DNA of 64,000 nt, from assembly GCF_004379255.2 (NCBI RefSeq), contig NC_056048.1, positions 16,019,197-16,083,196 of the forward strand, in the 5' to 3' direction. A program made the position numbers and the translations under genes. This document shows positions 1 through 10,205 of this stretch, in pieces. The notes below the pieces were generated by a model. That model did no database searches, was not told the DNA's origin, and worked only from the letters and a program-made list of their open reading frames with translations. The stretch is from Salvia splendens (Eukaryota; Streptophyta; Magnoliopsida; Lamiales; Lamiaceae). Each line of letters opens with the position of its first letter. Position 1 is the first letter of the stretch.

Positions 1-305
1 AACGAGCCAGAAGCTCGTCATTCTTCGTCTGATCGGCTATAGCTCCTTTCTCAGCTTCGTCTAAAGCCGAAGAGTACAGCCGTTTCCAGTGAAGTATCTC
101 CATCTCCTTGAGTACAAAGCAGCTATATTAGTTCGGCAGCTGTACCGAGCAGATAGTAAAATACAACAGGAATAAAGGCGAGTACGAAAAGCTATACGAA
201 GACAAGTGTAGAGAATTTTTCATTCACAAGGAAAATTTTTTACACTAGGAGGGCTTCAAGGCCATTTTACAAGGAAGAAACTAGACTAAGAGAAGGGAGA
301 CGAAA
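1..305 (-). other. 3' flank of the spliced gene; possible exon remnant
   Basis: Downstream (minus sense) of the stop codon at 306-308. Positions about 1-115 stay open on the minus strand and would encode a Lys/Glu/Ala-rich helical peptide containing the motif KEMEILHWKRLY. Stops lie just upstream in that frame, so it would need a splice acceptor (for example near 117-135). It could be an exon of a neighbouring ORF of the same element, cut by the window edge. The rest (about 116-305) shows no recognisable feature. Low certainty. Confidence 0.25.
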
Positions 306-2162
306 TCATACTCCACCAGCTTCGTCTCCGGCTCCTTGGTCTGGTTCAGCTTCTTTCTCCTGAGCTACCTCAGCCTCGGCCTCGCATCCTGCCGGCCTCG
401 CCTCCGCCTCCTGATCGGCTTCCTTCTCCGGATGCCCGGCCCGCTCGACTTCGGCCTCCAGCTCCAGCGGCTCGGCCTCACCCTCTCCGTTGTAAGTCGA
501 AGCGGGTGAAACGGGTCCCACGGAGGCAAAGATAGCCTCCAGGTTCTCGTCCCGATCAGCTCGACAACTCCGGACTCGGTCTGCAGAAAGCAGGACCGAG
601 GATGAAGCGAGCTCCTCAAGGAGCGGCAGATTCTGAAGCCGAGCTGCTATCTCTCGGCTGTACAGAGGCAGCACGACGTCGGCCCCCTGCTCGCCCTTAT
701 CGGCAATTAGCCTTACCAGACTACCGACAAAGGCCGAGAACTGGCTGCTCAAAAAGAGTTTCTCCGTGTAAACACGGAGAGCCTCCCCTTGGGCAACCAC
801 GGCAGCAGCATCCCTCCGTTTCGTCTGCTCCCGCTGGATGACGAGCTGGTTTTTGGCAAACTGAGCTTCATCCTGGGCCGAAATCCTAGCAGCTCTGGCT
901 TTCTCAAAGTTAGCCTCAGCCTGTTCGGCCCGATGACAAGCAGCCGCCAACTTCCTCTGCATCTCAGCATAGTCATTGGACGCTTTGGAGAGTTCGACGG
1001 CGACGAGCTTGGAGAGCATATCGTTCCTCTGAAAATGGATAAAGAAAAAAGTCAACAAAGGGGCCACAAAAAATACAGGAAAAAAGCAAGGCCAGAAAAT
1101 CAAGAAGAGAATTCACCTCGGCGAAGTCCGTGGGCCATAAAAACGGCTCACAGATATGTTCCGAAGGAGGCGCCAAGACCACATCTTTCTCTGGCGCTCT
1201 CGGGGGCTTCTGGGCCCTCCCCTTCCCCTTTGCCGAAGTCGACTCCGGCTTCTTCGGATCCGAAGAGGTTTTTTGCCTTTTCGGAGTCCTCTCGGCATCA
1301 GACGCCGAGCTGGTGGTTTTCGGCCTCTCCGGCTCCTTGGACTCCGAAGATTTGCGGCTAGCCTTATTCAGCATGTACACTGCCAAAAAGCAAGAAAGCA
1401 AAGTCAGATTTTCTTCGTTAAAGCAGTAGAGCATAAAGATAAAGAGAAATCCTCACCCTCGGCCTCTTCGTCCGAAGACGAGATGTCGAACACGACGTCG
1501 CCCTTGACGAGCTCAGACTCCGTGTATTGTTTCCTAACTATGGGAATCTTGTTGAGCTCGCCATCGAGCTCGTCCAACGGTTCAGGCCGAGGATGACGGA
1601 TAACGGACTCCGGCCCTCTCCAGGGAAAACTAGGAGCCGCGGTCCTATCATAGTAGAAGAAGCGATTTTGCCACTTCGGCCACTTCGTTTTACAAAAGGC
1701 CCTAAAGGGCTGTAAAGGGATCAAGTAAAACCAAGACCCCTTCCTCTTAAATTGAAAGAATTTAAGGATCGCCTTCAAAGACAAATCCCTTCCTAACCTA
1801 CGGAGTTCGGCAGCGAAGGCCGACAAGTGCCTCCAAGAGTTCGGAGTCACTTGGCCTAAAGGAAGCTGAAAAAAATTTAGTAAATCTATAAAGGCAGAAG
1901 GGAGGGGGAAACGAAGCCCGCATTCTAAGCAGGCCTCGTACACGGTGGCGTACCCCTCCGGCGGGGAGTCAGCCCTATGATCACCGTCAGGTACCACCGC
2001 CTTCCCCCCAGGAAAAAAGTATTTTTCGGGTAGGGATATCACAGTATCCTTACTCAAAATACTATGGAAATACTCTACGGTCTTCTCCCCGGACTCTTTC
2101 CGGCCAGAAGACCCCTTATCCCCTTTCCTACCGCTACCCGACTCCGAAGAAGAAGAAGACAT
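306..2162 (-). CDS. Three-exon gene with putative gypsy-type transposon domain (PF04195-like), about 563 aa
   Basis: I read three exons: 2162-1457, 1379-1117 and 1028-306. The two short introns (1456-1380, 77 nt, and 1116-1029, 88 nt) both have GT-AG ends, and the second has a clear pyrimidine tract. The spliced length is 1,692 nt, an exact multiple of three, and frame is kept across both joins, which supports the model. Exon 1 starts with a Ser-rich tail. It then has a domain with SPPEGYATVYEACLECGLRFPL and TPNSWRHLSAF-type motifs (shortened here), as in plant proteins labelled 'putative gypsy type transposon' (PF04195). Exon 2 is basic and Ser/Pro-rich. Exon 3 is a long Ala/Glu/Arg coiled coil ending in an acidic Glu-Ala repeat tail. 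Such proteins are found with plant retrotransposons; their biochemical role is unknown. No frameshift or nonsense codon is seen, unlike almost everything else here. Confidence 0.7.
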
Positions 2163-2430
2163 TTTTCTTACTTTTTGAAGGTGAAGAAAGTCTGAAGAAG
2201 CTCTTGAAAGAGGAAGAAAATTTCTCGAGAAAGAGAGAGTATAGAAGACGCAACAGCAAAGGTGCTCAAATGAGGAAGAAAGAGCATATTTATCAGATTC
2301 GGGAAAGATTTCGAGATCGTTGCGCCGTTTCGAATCCCACCTTTTCAGGATTCAACGGCCGGATTTTACTGTCGCATTTAATGCAGGCACGCGCAAGGCA
2401 CGTCCCCTGACGTCAGCCTCCCCCTTACCA
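2163..2430 (-). promoter_or_regulatory. Candidate promoter of the spliced gene (TATA-like box plus TGACGTCA)
   Basis: Upstream of the ATG at 2162 the minus strand has an AT-rich TATA-like stretch (ATAAATA) around 2286-2298, and a perfect palindromic TGACGTCA at 2408-2415. This palindrome is the classic CRE/C-box-type target of plant bZIP (TGA-class) factors and occurs in several plant retroelement and pararetrovirus promoters. The spacing (about 110 bp between the two) suits a short promoter. The leader is purine-rich. Assignment is by inspection only. Confidence 0.4.
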
Positions 2431-4737
2431 TTATCCAGAATGCCGAAGTGACTCACCTCGCCGAAGTGACTCACCAGCCTGGTTGCCCTGAGTTGGAGCC
2501 TCTTCTTTATCTGAATCAGACTCACTCCCTGAGTCAATAACTCCACCTGCTCCTAGGCCAACCCCCACAGGCTCCACCTTGAAGAAATCACCCTCATCTT
2601 CACTGGAGTCCAGCTTATCTTTCAGGAATGGCATCTGATCCTCCAAGAACACCACATCCCTACTCACCAAGACCTTCTGCTTACCGGGCTCAATACACCA
2701 GAGCCTATACCCCTTAACACCCCTCTGATACCCCAACATAATACATTTCAGAGCCCTAGCTTCAAGCTTGCTTTGCCTAGCATGAGCATAGGCCACACAC
2801 CCAAACACCTTGTACTTTGAGTAGTCACTATGAGCTCCATTCCACATGTAATCAGGAGTTTCAGATTTCAGGGCAGTAGATGGGCATTTATTGATGAGAT
2901 AGGCTGCTGTATACACAGCCTCACCCCAGAATCTGCTGCTCAAACCAGAACCAAGAAGTAGGCACCTCACCCTCTCTAGGATTGTCCTATTCATCCTCTC
3001 CACAACACCATTTTGCTGAGGATTACCAGGAACAGTCCGGTGCCTCTTCATACCCTTCTCTTTACAAAACAGATCAAACTCCGCAGACAAGAACTCTAGG
3101 CCATTGTCTGTTCTTAAGCATTTAACACTTCTACCCTTCTCTAGCTCAACCTCCTTACACCATATCTTGAACTTTGTGAGTGTTTCAGATTTTTCTTTAA
3201 GAATATATACCCACAACTTCCTTGTATAGTCATCAATGATAGCTAGATAATACTTTCCTCCACCAATTGAACACACCGGTGAAGGCCCCCAAAGATCACT
3301 ATGTATGTAGTCTAAAGGGGCTGTAGAAGAGTGAATACCTGTAGGATAGGGTGCCTTCTTAGCCTTTCCAAGTATACATTGCTCACAGGGGTCCATCTTG
3401 TTGAAATCTCCAGAGATCAGACCCTTCTTGATGAGTTCTTTCAAGCTTCCTTCAGCTGGGTGGCCCAATCTCTTGTGCCATAGCATTATGGAATCATCTG
3501 ACACTGCATTGCTTTCTCCATCAACAGCCTTAGCCTTCAGATAATAGAGAATATGCTCTCTGTCAGCCTCCATCATCACTGCATCTCCAGATTTAACAAA
3601 CAATTTTCCTTGACTCATCAATATGGTGAACCCTTTCTGCTCCAGCATTCCCAATGAGATGAGATTCCTCTTCACTTCTGGAATATACCTCACCCCAGTT
3701 AGGATCTTTATAGAGCCATCTTGTAGGCTTAGCTTTACCTTCCCTATTCCTCTGATCTGACAAATGTGATTATTACCCAGCACCACAGTGCCGGCTGCTT
3801 CTTGAAGGTCATGAAACCAGCTCCTATTTGGGCACATATGGAAGCTGCACCCTGAGTCCATAATCCACCTATGACTGACCCCACTGTCACTAATATTCAT
3901 GAGTTGAGCCGAGGGATCAGCACTCTCCACACAATCAGATTGGTTGTGTCCCTCAGAGGCTATCTTTCTCTTCCATGCATGACAATCTTTCTTCAAATGT
4001 CCAGGTTTCTTGCACCAATAGCAAGCTCTGGTTTCCTTCTGAGCATCAGAACTTGAGGGTTTAGAGCCCTCAAACTTCTTCTTGAAGTTCTGCTTCTTGA
4101 ACTTCTTCACATTCAAGGCCTCTGCAGCTTGAACATTGGAGCTTGCAGAGCCTCTGTTGGCTGTCTTCTGGAGTTCTTTGGCCATCAAGGCTGAATAGAC
4201 TTCTGCATAGGTGATAGGTTTATCTCTTCCATAGATAATTGCATCACTTAGCTGGTCATACGAGCTAGGCAAGGCATTCAATGTGAGAATGGCCTTATCC
4301 TCATCTGAAATCTTGACATCAACAGATCCCAGGTCATCAATGATCTTGTTGAACTCCTCTAGCTGCTCAATGATGGACCTATCTCCAGAAAAACTATAGG
4401 CATACAGCCTCTTCTTGAGATACAGCCGGTTAGCCAAGGATTTGGCCAAGTAAACTTCATCTAACTTGTCCAAGATCTCCACCGCAGTCTTGGCTTCTTG
4501 AACTTCCCTCAAGACCTTATCTCCAAGGCACAGAATCACTGCAGAATGTGCCTTGAGCTGCATCTCCTCCATCTTTGCCTGAGCTTTTTCATCAAGCACT
4601 GGAGCCTTTCCTTTCTCCTCTGGTTTTGCAAGAACTGCCGCCAAGCCTTGTTGAATTAAAACCGCCTTCATCTTCATCTTCCACAGGCCATAATCATTCT
4701 TGCCTGTGAACTTTTCTGCATCAAGCCTTGCTGCCAT
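2431..4737 (-). pseudogene. Ty1/copia (Tnt1-like) gag-protease-integrase, 3'-truncated polyprotein
   Basis: An open frame of 768 codons starting at 4737. Domain order: UBN2-type gag (residues about 1-200), CCHC knuckle CYWCKKPGHLKKDC (about 240), aspartic protease active site WIMDSGCSFHM (about 290), GAG-pre-integrase HKRLGHPAEGSLKELI (about 420), then the integrase core with its DDE pattern: SDLWGP, RTDNGLEF and the QQNGVVERMNRT block (about 475-640). The frame then runs into the acidic linker and stops at 2431. Reverse transcriptase, RNase H and the 3' LTR, about 2 kb in a complete element, are missing. The break falls at an 18-bp-period tandem repeat (2442-2475). The element is therefore non-autonomous although its remaining frame is open. 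The gag start MAARLDAEKFTG and the domain layout are Tork/Tnt1-like. Confidence 0.88.
2442..2475. repeat. Two-copy tandem repeat at the copia truncation point
   Basis: GCCGAAGTGACTCACC occurs at 2442-2457 and again at 2460-2475 (period 18). It lies exactly where the copia frame ends and would encode a doubled Gly-Glu-Ser-Leu-Arg. It looks like a repair scar at the deletion end that removed RT, RNase H and the 3' LTR. Confidence 0.7.
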
Positions 4738-4800
4738 CTCTGAAACCGTTTGATCCTCTGCAAATCAGCTTCAATATCCCTTCCCACAGACGGCGCCACT
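4738..4800 (-). promoter_or_regulatory. Copia leader with primer-binding-site-like sequence
   Basis: Directly 3' (minus sense) of the LTR end at 4801 lies AGTGGCGCCGTCTGTGGG, the usual arrangement of LTR-CA, a short spacer and a primer binding site. The remaining bases lead to the gag ATG at 4737. I do not assign the tRNA with certainty. Confidence 0.55.
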
Positions 4801-5382
4801 TGTTGGGATTTACGCACACAAGGCTTTCACACACTCAAGAAGATCACACACACACACTCACTGTTGTATGAGATCACACAATGCAGAAACACACACACTC
4901 ACACTGAGTATTGAAGATGATAATCTTGGAGAGAAACTGGAAAACTCTTTATTGATTAAACTCTACCTAAACTACATACACGGTGAGCTATTTAAAGCTC
5001 TATAATCAAGTAGCAACTGCTACTAACTAACTACAAGAAGAATCAAGAAAGCAAGAAGAATAACCGCTACATCTCAGCTAACTAACTGCTGCTCCAACGG
5101 CTAGTTCGGCTAGGTTGCTTCTACCTTCTCGGTTCAAGACCGAACTCCCTTCTCGGCTCAATACCGAACTCCTTCTTCTCGGCTTACAACCGAACTCCTT
5201 CTCGGCTCATTCCAGCTCAACACCGAGCTTCCTTACCGAGCTTCCATACCGAGCTTCCATACCGAGCTTCCTTACCGCTGAGCTTACCGACTTCTGCCTT
5301 CTTCTTCTCGGCTAGTTCCAGGCTAGTTCCAGCTCGGTAAGCCGAGCTTACCGAACTCCTTTCTAGCCGAGCTTCTTCCAAC
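4801..5382 (-). repeat. 5' LTR of the Tnt1-like copia element
   Basis: The inner boundary is sharp: on the minus strand the LTR ends CCCAACA at 4801, followed by the PBS-like leader. The outer boundary is placed at about 5382, where LINE ORF1 homology resumes and the minus strand reads GTTGGAAG, a match to the expected TGTTGG terminal repeat with its first base lost. The resulting length of about 580 bp is close to the LTR size known for Tnt1. A TATA-like TTTAAATA lies near 4990-5000 and CA-rich sequence at 4845-4915. The partner LTR is absent, so age cannot be estimated. Confidence 0.65.
5120..5372. repeat. Degenerate short tandem array in the copia LTR (U3 side)
   Basis: Roughly ten imperfect units built on CTCGG(N)ACCGAACTCC and ACCGAGCTTCC follow each other with 13- to 25-bp periods. 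Many units are themselves inverted repeats (TCGG/CCGA). The position is upstream of the TATA-like box on the minus strand, so this would be the U3 of the LTR. Tandem U3 repeats act as stress-responsive enhancer boxes in Tnt1-type elements; a similar role here is inference. Confidence 0.6.
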
Positions 5383-6245
5383 TGAAATGAGCACTCCATT
5401 ATTACAGTACAAATTGTCATTTTCCCCATTTGGAGCAACACCTTCTTCCCCATGCAAAGTGGTCTTTGTCTCTACCTCTTTTTGCAAGTCACATGATTCC
5501 AACACATCACATACCACCCCATCATCTAGCCTAGGACCCATGTGATGTATTGTACTTGCACCGGTTGGGTGGTGGTCCAGCTCACTCTGGCTCGCCGGCG
5601 CCGGCGAAATTCCGGCCACCTCCTCGGAGTTGAGCATTTCCATTGCAATCTTCTTCTTCTTTTCTTCCATCTTTACTGTCGACTCCTTCATCGGCTCAAC
5701 TACCTCCCGTAAACCGGATTTGACTGGTGGGTGCACTAGGTCATCGTCCGAGATTCCGGCAGCAAAACACCGTTCATGGTCGAGAAGGAGTAAGTGACCC
5801 GTAGCTGCTTCGAAGGGGCCCGGCCTCGCCATTTGAGCAAACGTTCTCATCGTATACCCATCGGAAGGATGCTCTCCTTCCGGCGACGCCGTCTCCTCAT
5901 CATTTTTCCCTGCGAGTGGCTCCTCGGCCATTTCGAAGATCATTTTTTTCTTGATTCGACTAACCCCCGAAATAGTCTCAAGGCCTGTGCGTTTCAGCTC
6001 ACGTCGGCCTCTCTCAGGGAAAGGAGTCCCGGCCTTCTTCGTCTTTGGTCGTGGGATGAAAGGGAGACTCCGTTCCGGCGAGCGGGGTGATTGGATCGTG
6101 TGAGATGAAACCGTAGCAGCCTCAACCGCCGGTTCTCCGCCGGCCTTCACCATAGTCGTGGCTGAAGATTACATTTCACCTCCCTCAAAGGGGAGGGAGG
6201 GAGAGTGGACGAAATCTAGAGAGAAGGGAGAGCTTCTCTCTCTTA
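5383..6245 (-). pseudogene. LINE ORF1 N-terminal part with 5' UTR, interrupted by the copia LTR
   Basis: The frame starts at 6153 (ATG) and runs without lesion until the copia LTR begins at about 5382. It encodes a basic, Ser/Pro-rich region and then an acidic one containing GISPAPAS and TTLHGEEGVAP. Both have counterparts in the LINE ORF1 fragment at 35.6-36.2 kb, which shows it is LINE ORF1 of that subfamily. The DUF4283-like and CCHC domains are missing because the copia element inserted here and the rest was lost. The 5' UTR (6154-6245) ends with the hairpin that marks the 5' terminus of this LINE family. Confidence 0.7.
6218..6241 (-). other. Conserved 5'-terminal hairpin of the LINE family
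   Basis: AGAGAGAAG (6218-6226) and CTTCTCTCT (6233-6241) form a perfect 9-bp stem with a 6-base loop at the start of this LINE. Related motifs, less perfect, open three other copies at 14212-14237, 21828-21855 and 44806-44836 (minus). Confidence 0.6.
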
Positions 6246-6250
6246 GTTTG

Positions 6251-6311
6251 GTATTCAAACCGAGCAATATGCGAAAAGTGCAGTCAAGATTGATATGGCT
6301 AAAGCCTATAC
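6251..6311 (+). other. Two short LINE ORF2 micro-fragments joined head to tail
   Basis: 6251-6268 matches the pre-RNase H region of LINE D (near 28225; shared ATTCAAACCGAGCAAT). About 6283-6307 matches the reverse transcriptase region of LINE B (near 17107; shared GTCAAGATTGATATGG). The two pieces are normally over 1 kb apart and out of order here. They separate the LINE 5' end at about 6245 from the gypsy gag at 6312 and look like filler sequence. Confidence 0.6.
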
Positions 6312-7362
6312 CTGGAGGTTGAGTGTTGTTCCTCCATTGAGTACCTGAAGTATTGCTAGGACCAGCTTGATTTTAGTTTGTTTGTTGAGGCCTCCAATTT
6401 TACTGATTGTTGTATTGATTACCTTGGTTGAACCCTTGACAGTTGTTACCAATGTAATTCACGTCCTCCACTGGTGGTCCTTGAAGACTTGGACATTGAT
6501 CTGTATGATGTCCGCCTTGGCACAACCCACACTTCAACACAGCCACTGCTTGAGGTTGAGGAGTCAGTTGAAGAGATTTAACTGCTTTTTTCATTGAAGA
6601 CATTTGAGTGCTTATATCCGCCAATTGAGCTTCTATTGCTATCACTCTTTCCGCATCTTTGGTAGCACCAAATGTATCTCCTGCCTTCTCAGCCGCTCTT
6701 CTTGGATTATGCCAATTCCTTTGATTATTTGCCAATCTTTGAAACAATGCTCTCTCTTCATCATGAGTTAGATCATCTAAGTTTCCATTCGACCCTGCCG
6801 TGACTAATCATGTGCCTTCATTATTGAGCCATTTGTAGAATTTCAAGAGGTCATGCCCCGGAGCTAAACCATGACTTGGGCATTTCCTTAGCATATCTGT
6901 GAATCTCTTCCATGCTTCCGCAAAAGACTCATCATATTTCTGTCGGAAAGATGTAATCTCCTCTCTCAACTTCTCGATCTTCATTGGAGAGTTATATTCC
7001 AAAAGGAACATCGACTTCAACTCCTGAAATGTTGCTATGTTGTAGCCCGGTAATGAGTCATACCACTCTCTTGCTTTCTCTCTCAAGGAGAATGGAAATA
7101 AGGCCCTCTTAATCCGATGATGATCCACATTTGGAGGTCTGTGAGAGTTTGTCAATTCATAAAAGGCATTAAGATGGCTCACTGGATCTTCATTATCCCG
7201 ACCATGGAAAAGATTTCCTCCATTCACCAAACTAATGTAGTGAGGTGGAATGTTGACGTTATCATTTTCATAGGCAAACTCCCCCGGGTACTCAATTCCC
7301 GACCTAAGAGTGTCGCCAAACCTTCCCACGGGTGGTGGAATCTCATTGTTATTCTCGGCCAT
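6312..7362 (-). pseudogene. Athila-like Ty3/gypsy gag with in-frame stops
   Basis: Reads from ATG 7362. A retrotransposon gag domain (motifs ALFPFSLREKAREWYDSL and CPSHGLAPGHDLLKFYKWL) is followed by a CCHC knuckle CGLCQGGHHTDQC around 6520-6560. One in-frame TGA at 6808-6810 interrupts the frame, another stop ends it at 6400, and recognisable Asn/Gln-rich gag tail continues to about 6312. Beyond that, protease and pol are absent. The 5' LTR and primer binding site lie upstream at 7862-9090. Confidence 0.8.
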
Positions 7363-7891
7363 TGATTCAACTTCTGACCCCTGACAATCCTCCCTTTCTT
7401 CACCAAAGAGTGAGTTACCACTGATTAGACTCGAATAGTCCGAATAAATCTAAAACGCTGAACCTCTAAGCCCTCTCCTTCTTTGATAACAGAGTAATCC
7501 AAACGGTGGTGTACCCCGTGATCTTGTGTGCATTCACAATTTTTTTTATTTTTTTTAAAACCCGCGCGACAGAATAGATACCAAACACAACACAATAAAT
7601 TTCACTATTACCGAAAGCGAGACCTCTCGCCAACTTCGGGGTAAGTTCTATAAAATGTGTGTTCTTTTGATTGAAAACTAAACTACCTAATTACTAAACT
7701 AAGAGTTAGAACAATATCACCCAAAAAAATACTCCGTCTTCAAGTCCAGACGTGGTAGATGACTATCACCTCCCAAGAATACGAAATGAGTACCTTCAAA
7801 ATAAAAAGAAAGATCAAATAAAATAAAACACAAATAAACAAACTAGAAGTTAAACAATCTATTGCCTTCCCCGGCAACGGCACCAAAACTT
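7363..7891 (-). promoter_or_regulatory. Gypsy 5' leader and tRNA-Asp-type primer binding site
   Basis: At about 7863-7884 the minus strand has TGGTGCCGTTGCCGGGG, one mismatch from the tRNA-Asp-complementary PBS used by Athila-type elements (the second Athila here has the perfect form at 60513-60530). It follows the LTR end ACATCA. The rest, to the gag ATG at 7362, is AT-rich untranslated leader with no other recognisable feature. Confidence 0.65.
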
Positions 7892-9090
7892 GATGTGTAA
7901 TTTTAGGTCTATCAAAACAAGATAATTTTGCACTCAACTTCAATTAATTTACCTAAATATTACCACTTCACTGCAAGATTACAGCTTCGTGAGTAGTTAT
8001 TTAAGGTGTCGATCCACAAGGAAGATAAAGATTATTTAACTCTAAAACAAAGAAAACTCATAGTAAAAAGTATTTTTGTTTGAAGATTTTGATTAAAGAT
8101 CGTGCAATAACAATTACAAGAAATTAAACGAGTAAGACGAATGAAGAGAAGAAATGGTTACTCCAAACAATTGAAGACAACAAGAGGATTTATCTTATAT
8201 ATTCGATTCTATCTCATAACATGCGGGACAATTAAGAGCAAACTAAGGTGAAGGCACTAAACATGCTAAACACCAATGGTTAAAGAATAGCTAAACACAT
8301 ATTCTTAAAACCAAATTCTACAATTCTAAATATCCTACGGAAGCACGAGATTCAAAGAATGGTTTCACATATGCTCAACATCCATTATCAATTTGTCATC
8401 TAAACAAATCCAATTGATAACCCAATACTACTTTGATTCATCTTATTTCAAGCTAAAGAGGCATCAAAATAAGAAAGTAAAACTATCACAAAAGATGCAC
8501 CTAAAGAGATAATTTCATTCAACGTACAAGTAGCAAAGGCGAAAATGAGATAGAAACGAACATAAGATAAATTCATGAAATTAATTTGTCTAACAACATG
8601 TTAGGAGCAACACAATATTTTTAGCCTAACATTATCAAACTAAAATCAAGGATAATGGAGATGAAAATCCTTGAACCCATGGAGATTGAAGATGATGATT
8701 TTTTTTCTGGAGAATTCTTCTATTCCAAGAATACATGTAGCACTTCCACCTCCAATTCACCAATTTGTTTTCTCCTCTCTTTTTCTCTGCCTGTCGTCGA
8801 TTTCTCTCTCCCCCTTTTTCTCTTCTTCCAAGCAAAAACCGCTCCCCTTATCTTCTTTTCCAACCAAAAATGCTCAAAACTGACGAGAAACTGCCAATTT
8901 ACAGTTAGAGATGAACCACCCGGTCGGGTGGATTTTGAAACTGAAAAAATCACCTGGCCGGGTGATTGAAATTCCACCCATTCTGGACTCCTCATGCCTT
9001 ACGAATCCAAGCCGACCGGGTGTTTTATTGGTGTAAAATTCACCTGACGGGCGTTGCGATGTATGCTAGGGCGGGTAAGTAGCTTTGCTG
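7892..9090 (-). repeat. 5' LTR of the Athila-like element (outer end not resolved)
   Basis: The inner end is set by the primer binding site: the plus strand starts TGATGTGTAATTTTAGG at 7892. The LTR carries the motif GTCGATCCACAAGGAAG around 8010-8030, seen in related form in the second Athila LTR (near 60698). The right part (8910-9070) has repeated (A)CCCGGTCGGGTG and GGCCGGGTGATT motifs. No second copy of this LTR is in the window, so the outer end, placed near 9090, is an estimate. The short open frames in it are not credible genes. Confidence 0.5.
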
Positions 9091-9159
9091 AGTGCAACGG
9101 CAAATAGTGATGCATTTCGGAGCATTTGGCGTCATTTTGGTGGGTCTCCGGCGAACTTT

Positions 9160-9565
9160 CTTTTACATCTTGGGGAAAATTCCTGTCAACTTTAGCAACT
9201 GCAAGAATCTGTTGTTTCTTGATTTGAGCTCCAACCGGCTTGGTGGGGAGATTAGTGACAAAGTTCCCGTACCTTGTATGGATGTGTTTGATATCAGTGG
9301 GAATCATTTTTCAGGCTCAATACCCAAATTCAGTTACAAATCTTGTGCTCCGGTAAAATCCCTATCTGGAGATTCTGCAGGTACTTATGATCCTTCTTCT
9401 GCATACTTGGCATATTTTAGATATAGAACTCAACTCGGATCCTCGTTGCCACTCTCTGGAGATGGGGATAGTTTCTTGGTGTTGCATAATTTTGGTTCGA
9501 AAAACCTCAGTGGCCCCCAGCCACCGATGCCTATTGCATCAGAAAGATTAGGAACCCAAACTGTG
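9160..9565 (+). pseudogene. RPK2: Fragment of an RPK2/TOAD2-like LRR receptor kinase gene
   Basis: The plus-strand frame holds plant extracellular LRR sequence (GKIPVNFSNCKNLLFLDLSSN, split here; later CMDVFDISGNHFSGSIPKF). It then has the non-LRR island with DPSSAYLAYFRYRTQLG, VLHNFGSKNLSG and ASERLGTQTVY. This order (LRR, island, FHNF/SERLG motifs) is characteristic of RECEPTOR-LIKE PROTEIN KINASE 2, which acts at the plasma membrane in CLE peptide signalling and anther development. Only about 135 codons remain: no signal peptide, transmembrane segment or kinase. Homology stops abruptly at about 9160 (gypsy LTR side) and at about 9565, where AT-rich unrelated sequence follows. It is a captured or rearranged gene fragment, not a functional gene. 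Confidence 0.75.
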
Positions 9566-10205
9566 TATATACACAATTTGATGAGTCATAATTTACATAA
9601 AATTATGTATTCTAAGGGGAAAATTATAGAAAATATGCTTCGCATCAGGAATACAAACCAACTCGATCAAGTAAGAATAGGTCTTGAAAATAGCTGCGAA
9701 GTGTAGCTTGATCCAACTCAGTCTGAATTCTCGAAAATATTTTTGTAGTTTCAGAAAAATTTTACATTGTTTGTATTTACATTTTTAAAATTGAGAAAAA
9801 TAATATTCACAAATATTTACAAGTCTGTAAACACCCTTGAGATCCTTCTCTCTAACTTCTCTCTCTAAAAGCTTCAAGTTCGACGGTAACCTAGGCGGCT
9901 GATATGGATTGGGACACGACGAAGGACCCGTTGGATATAATGATCCAAGAACCCCCCCTAAGTATAAGGTTTGGCAGCGGACTCTCTTGATTGATAATCT
10001 AGTTTGATCCACTTCCAGAGCTTGGAAAACCTCGACCCGTTGGCTATATGATCAGCCAAGAACCTCGGTAAGGTTGAACGCCACAAGAACTTGCTCAAAG
10101 TATCTTGAACGCCGAGCATCAACCAAGGAGAACTACTCGAGCCATGCCACCAAGATAATCCGCCGTGAGTGGCGCCCATAGGCGGATCCTTGGTCCGGCA
10201 CTCCA
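9566..10205. other. Unassigned sequence between RPK2 fragment and LINE derivative
   Basis: AT-rich to about 9860. From about 9870 more GC-rich sequence follows, including a duplicated phrase near 9928-9950 and 10036-10060 (GACCCGTTGG with ATGATC and CAAGAAC). It may be the decayed 5' part of the LINE derivative that follows. I cannot identify a gene. Confidence 0.3.

Noticed and set aside
365..1596. Several overlapping plus- and minus-strand open frames over the spliced gene
   Set aside because: They are shadows caused by high GC content. Only the minus-strand exon model keeps frame across canonical splice sites and has family motifs.
8655..8995. Open frames of 66-104 codons on both strands
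   Set aside because: They lie in the presumed Athila-like LTR, are low in complexity (Ser/Phe/Lys-rich) and match no family I know.
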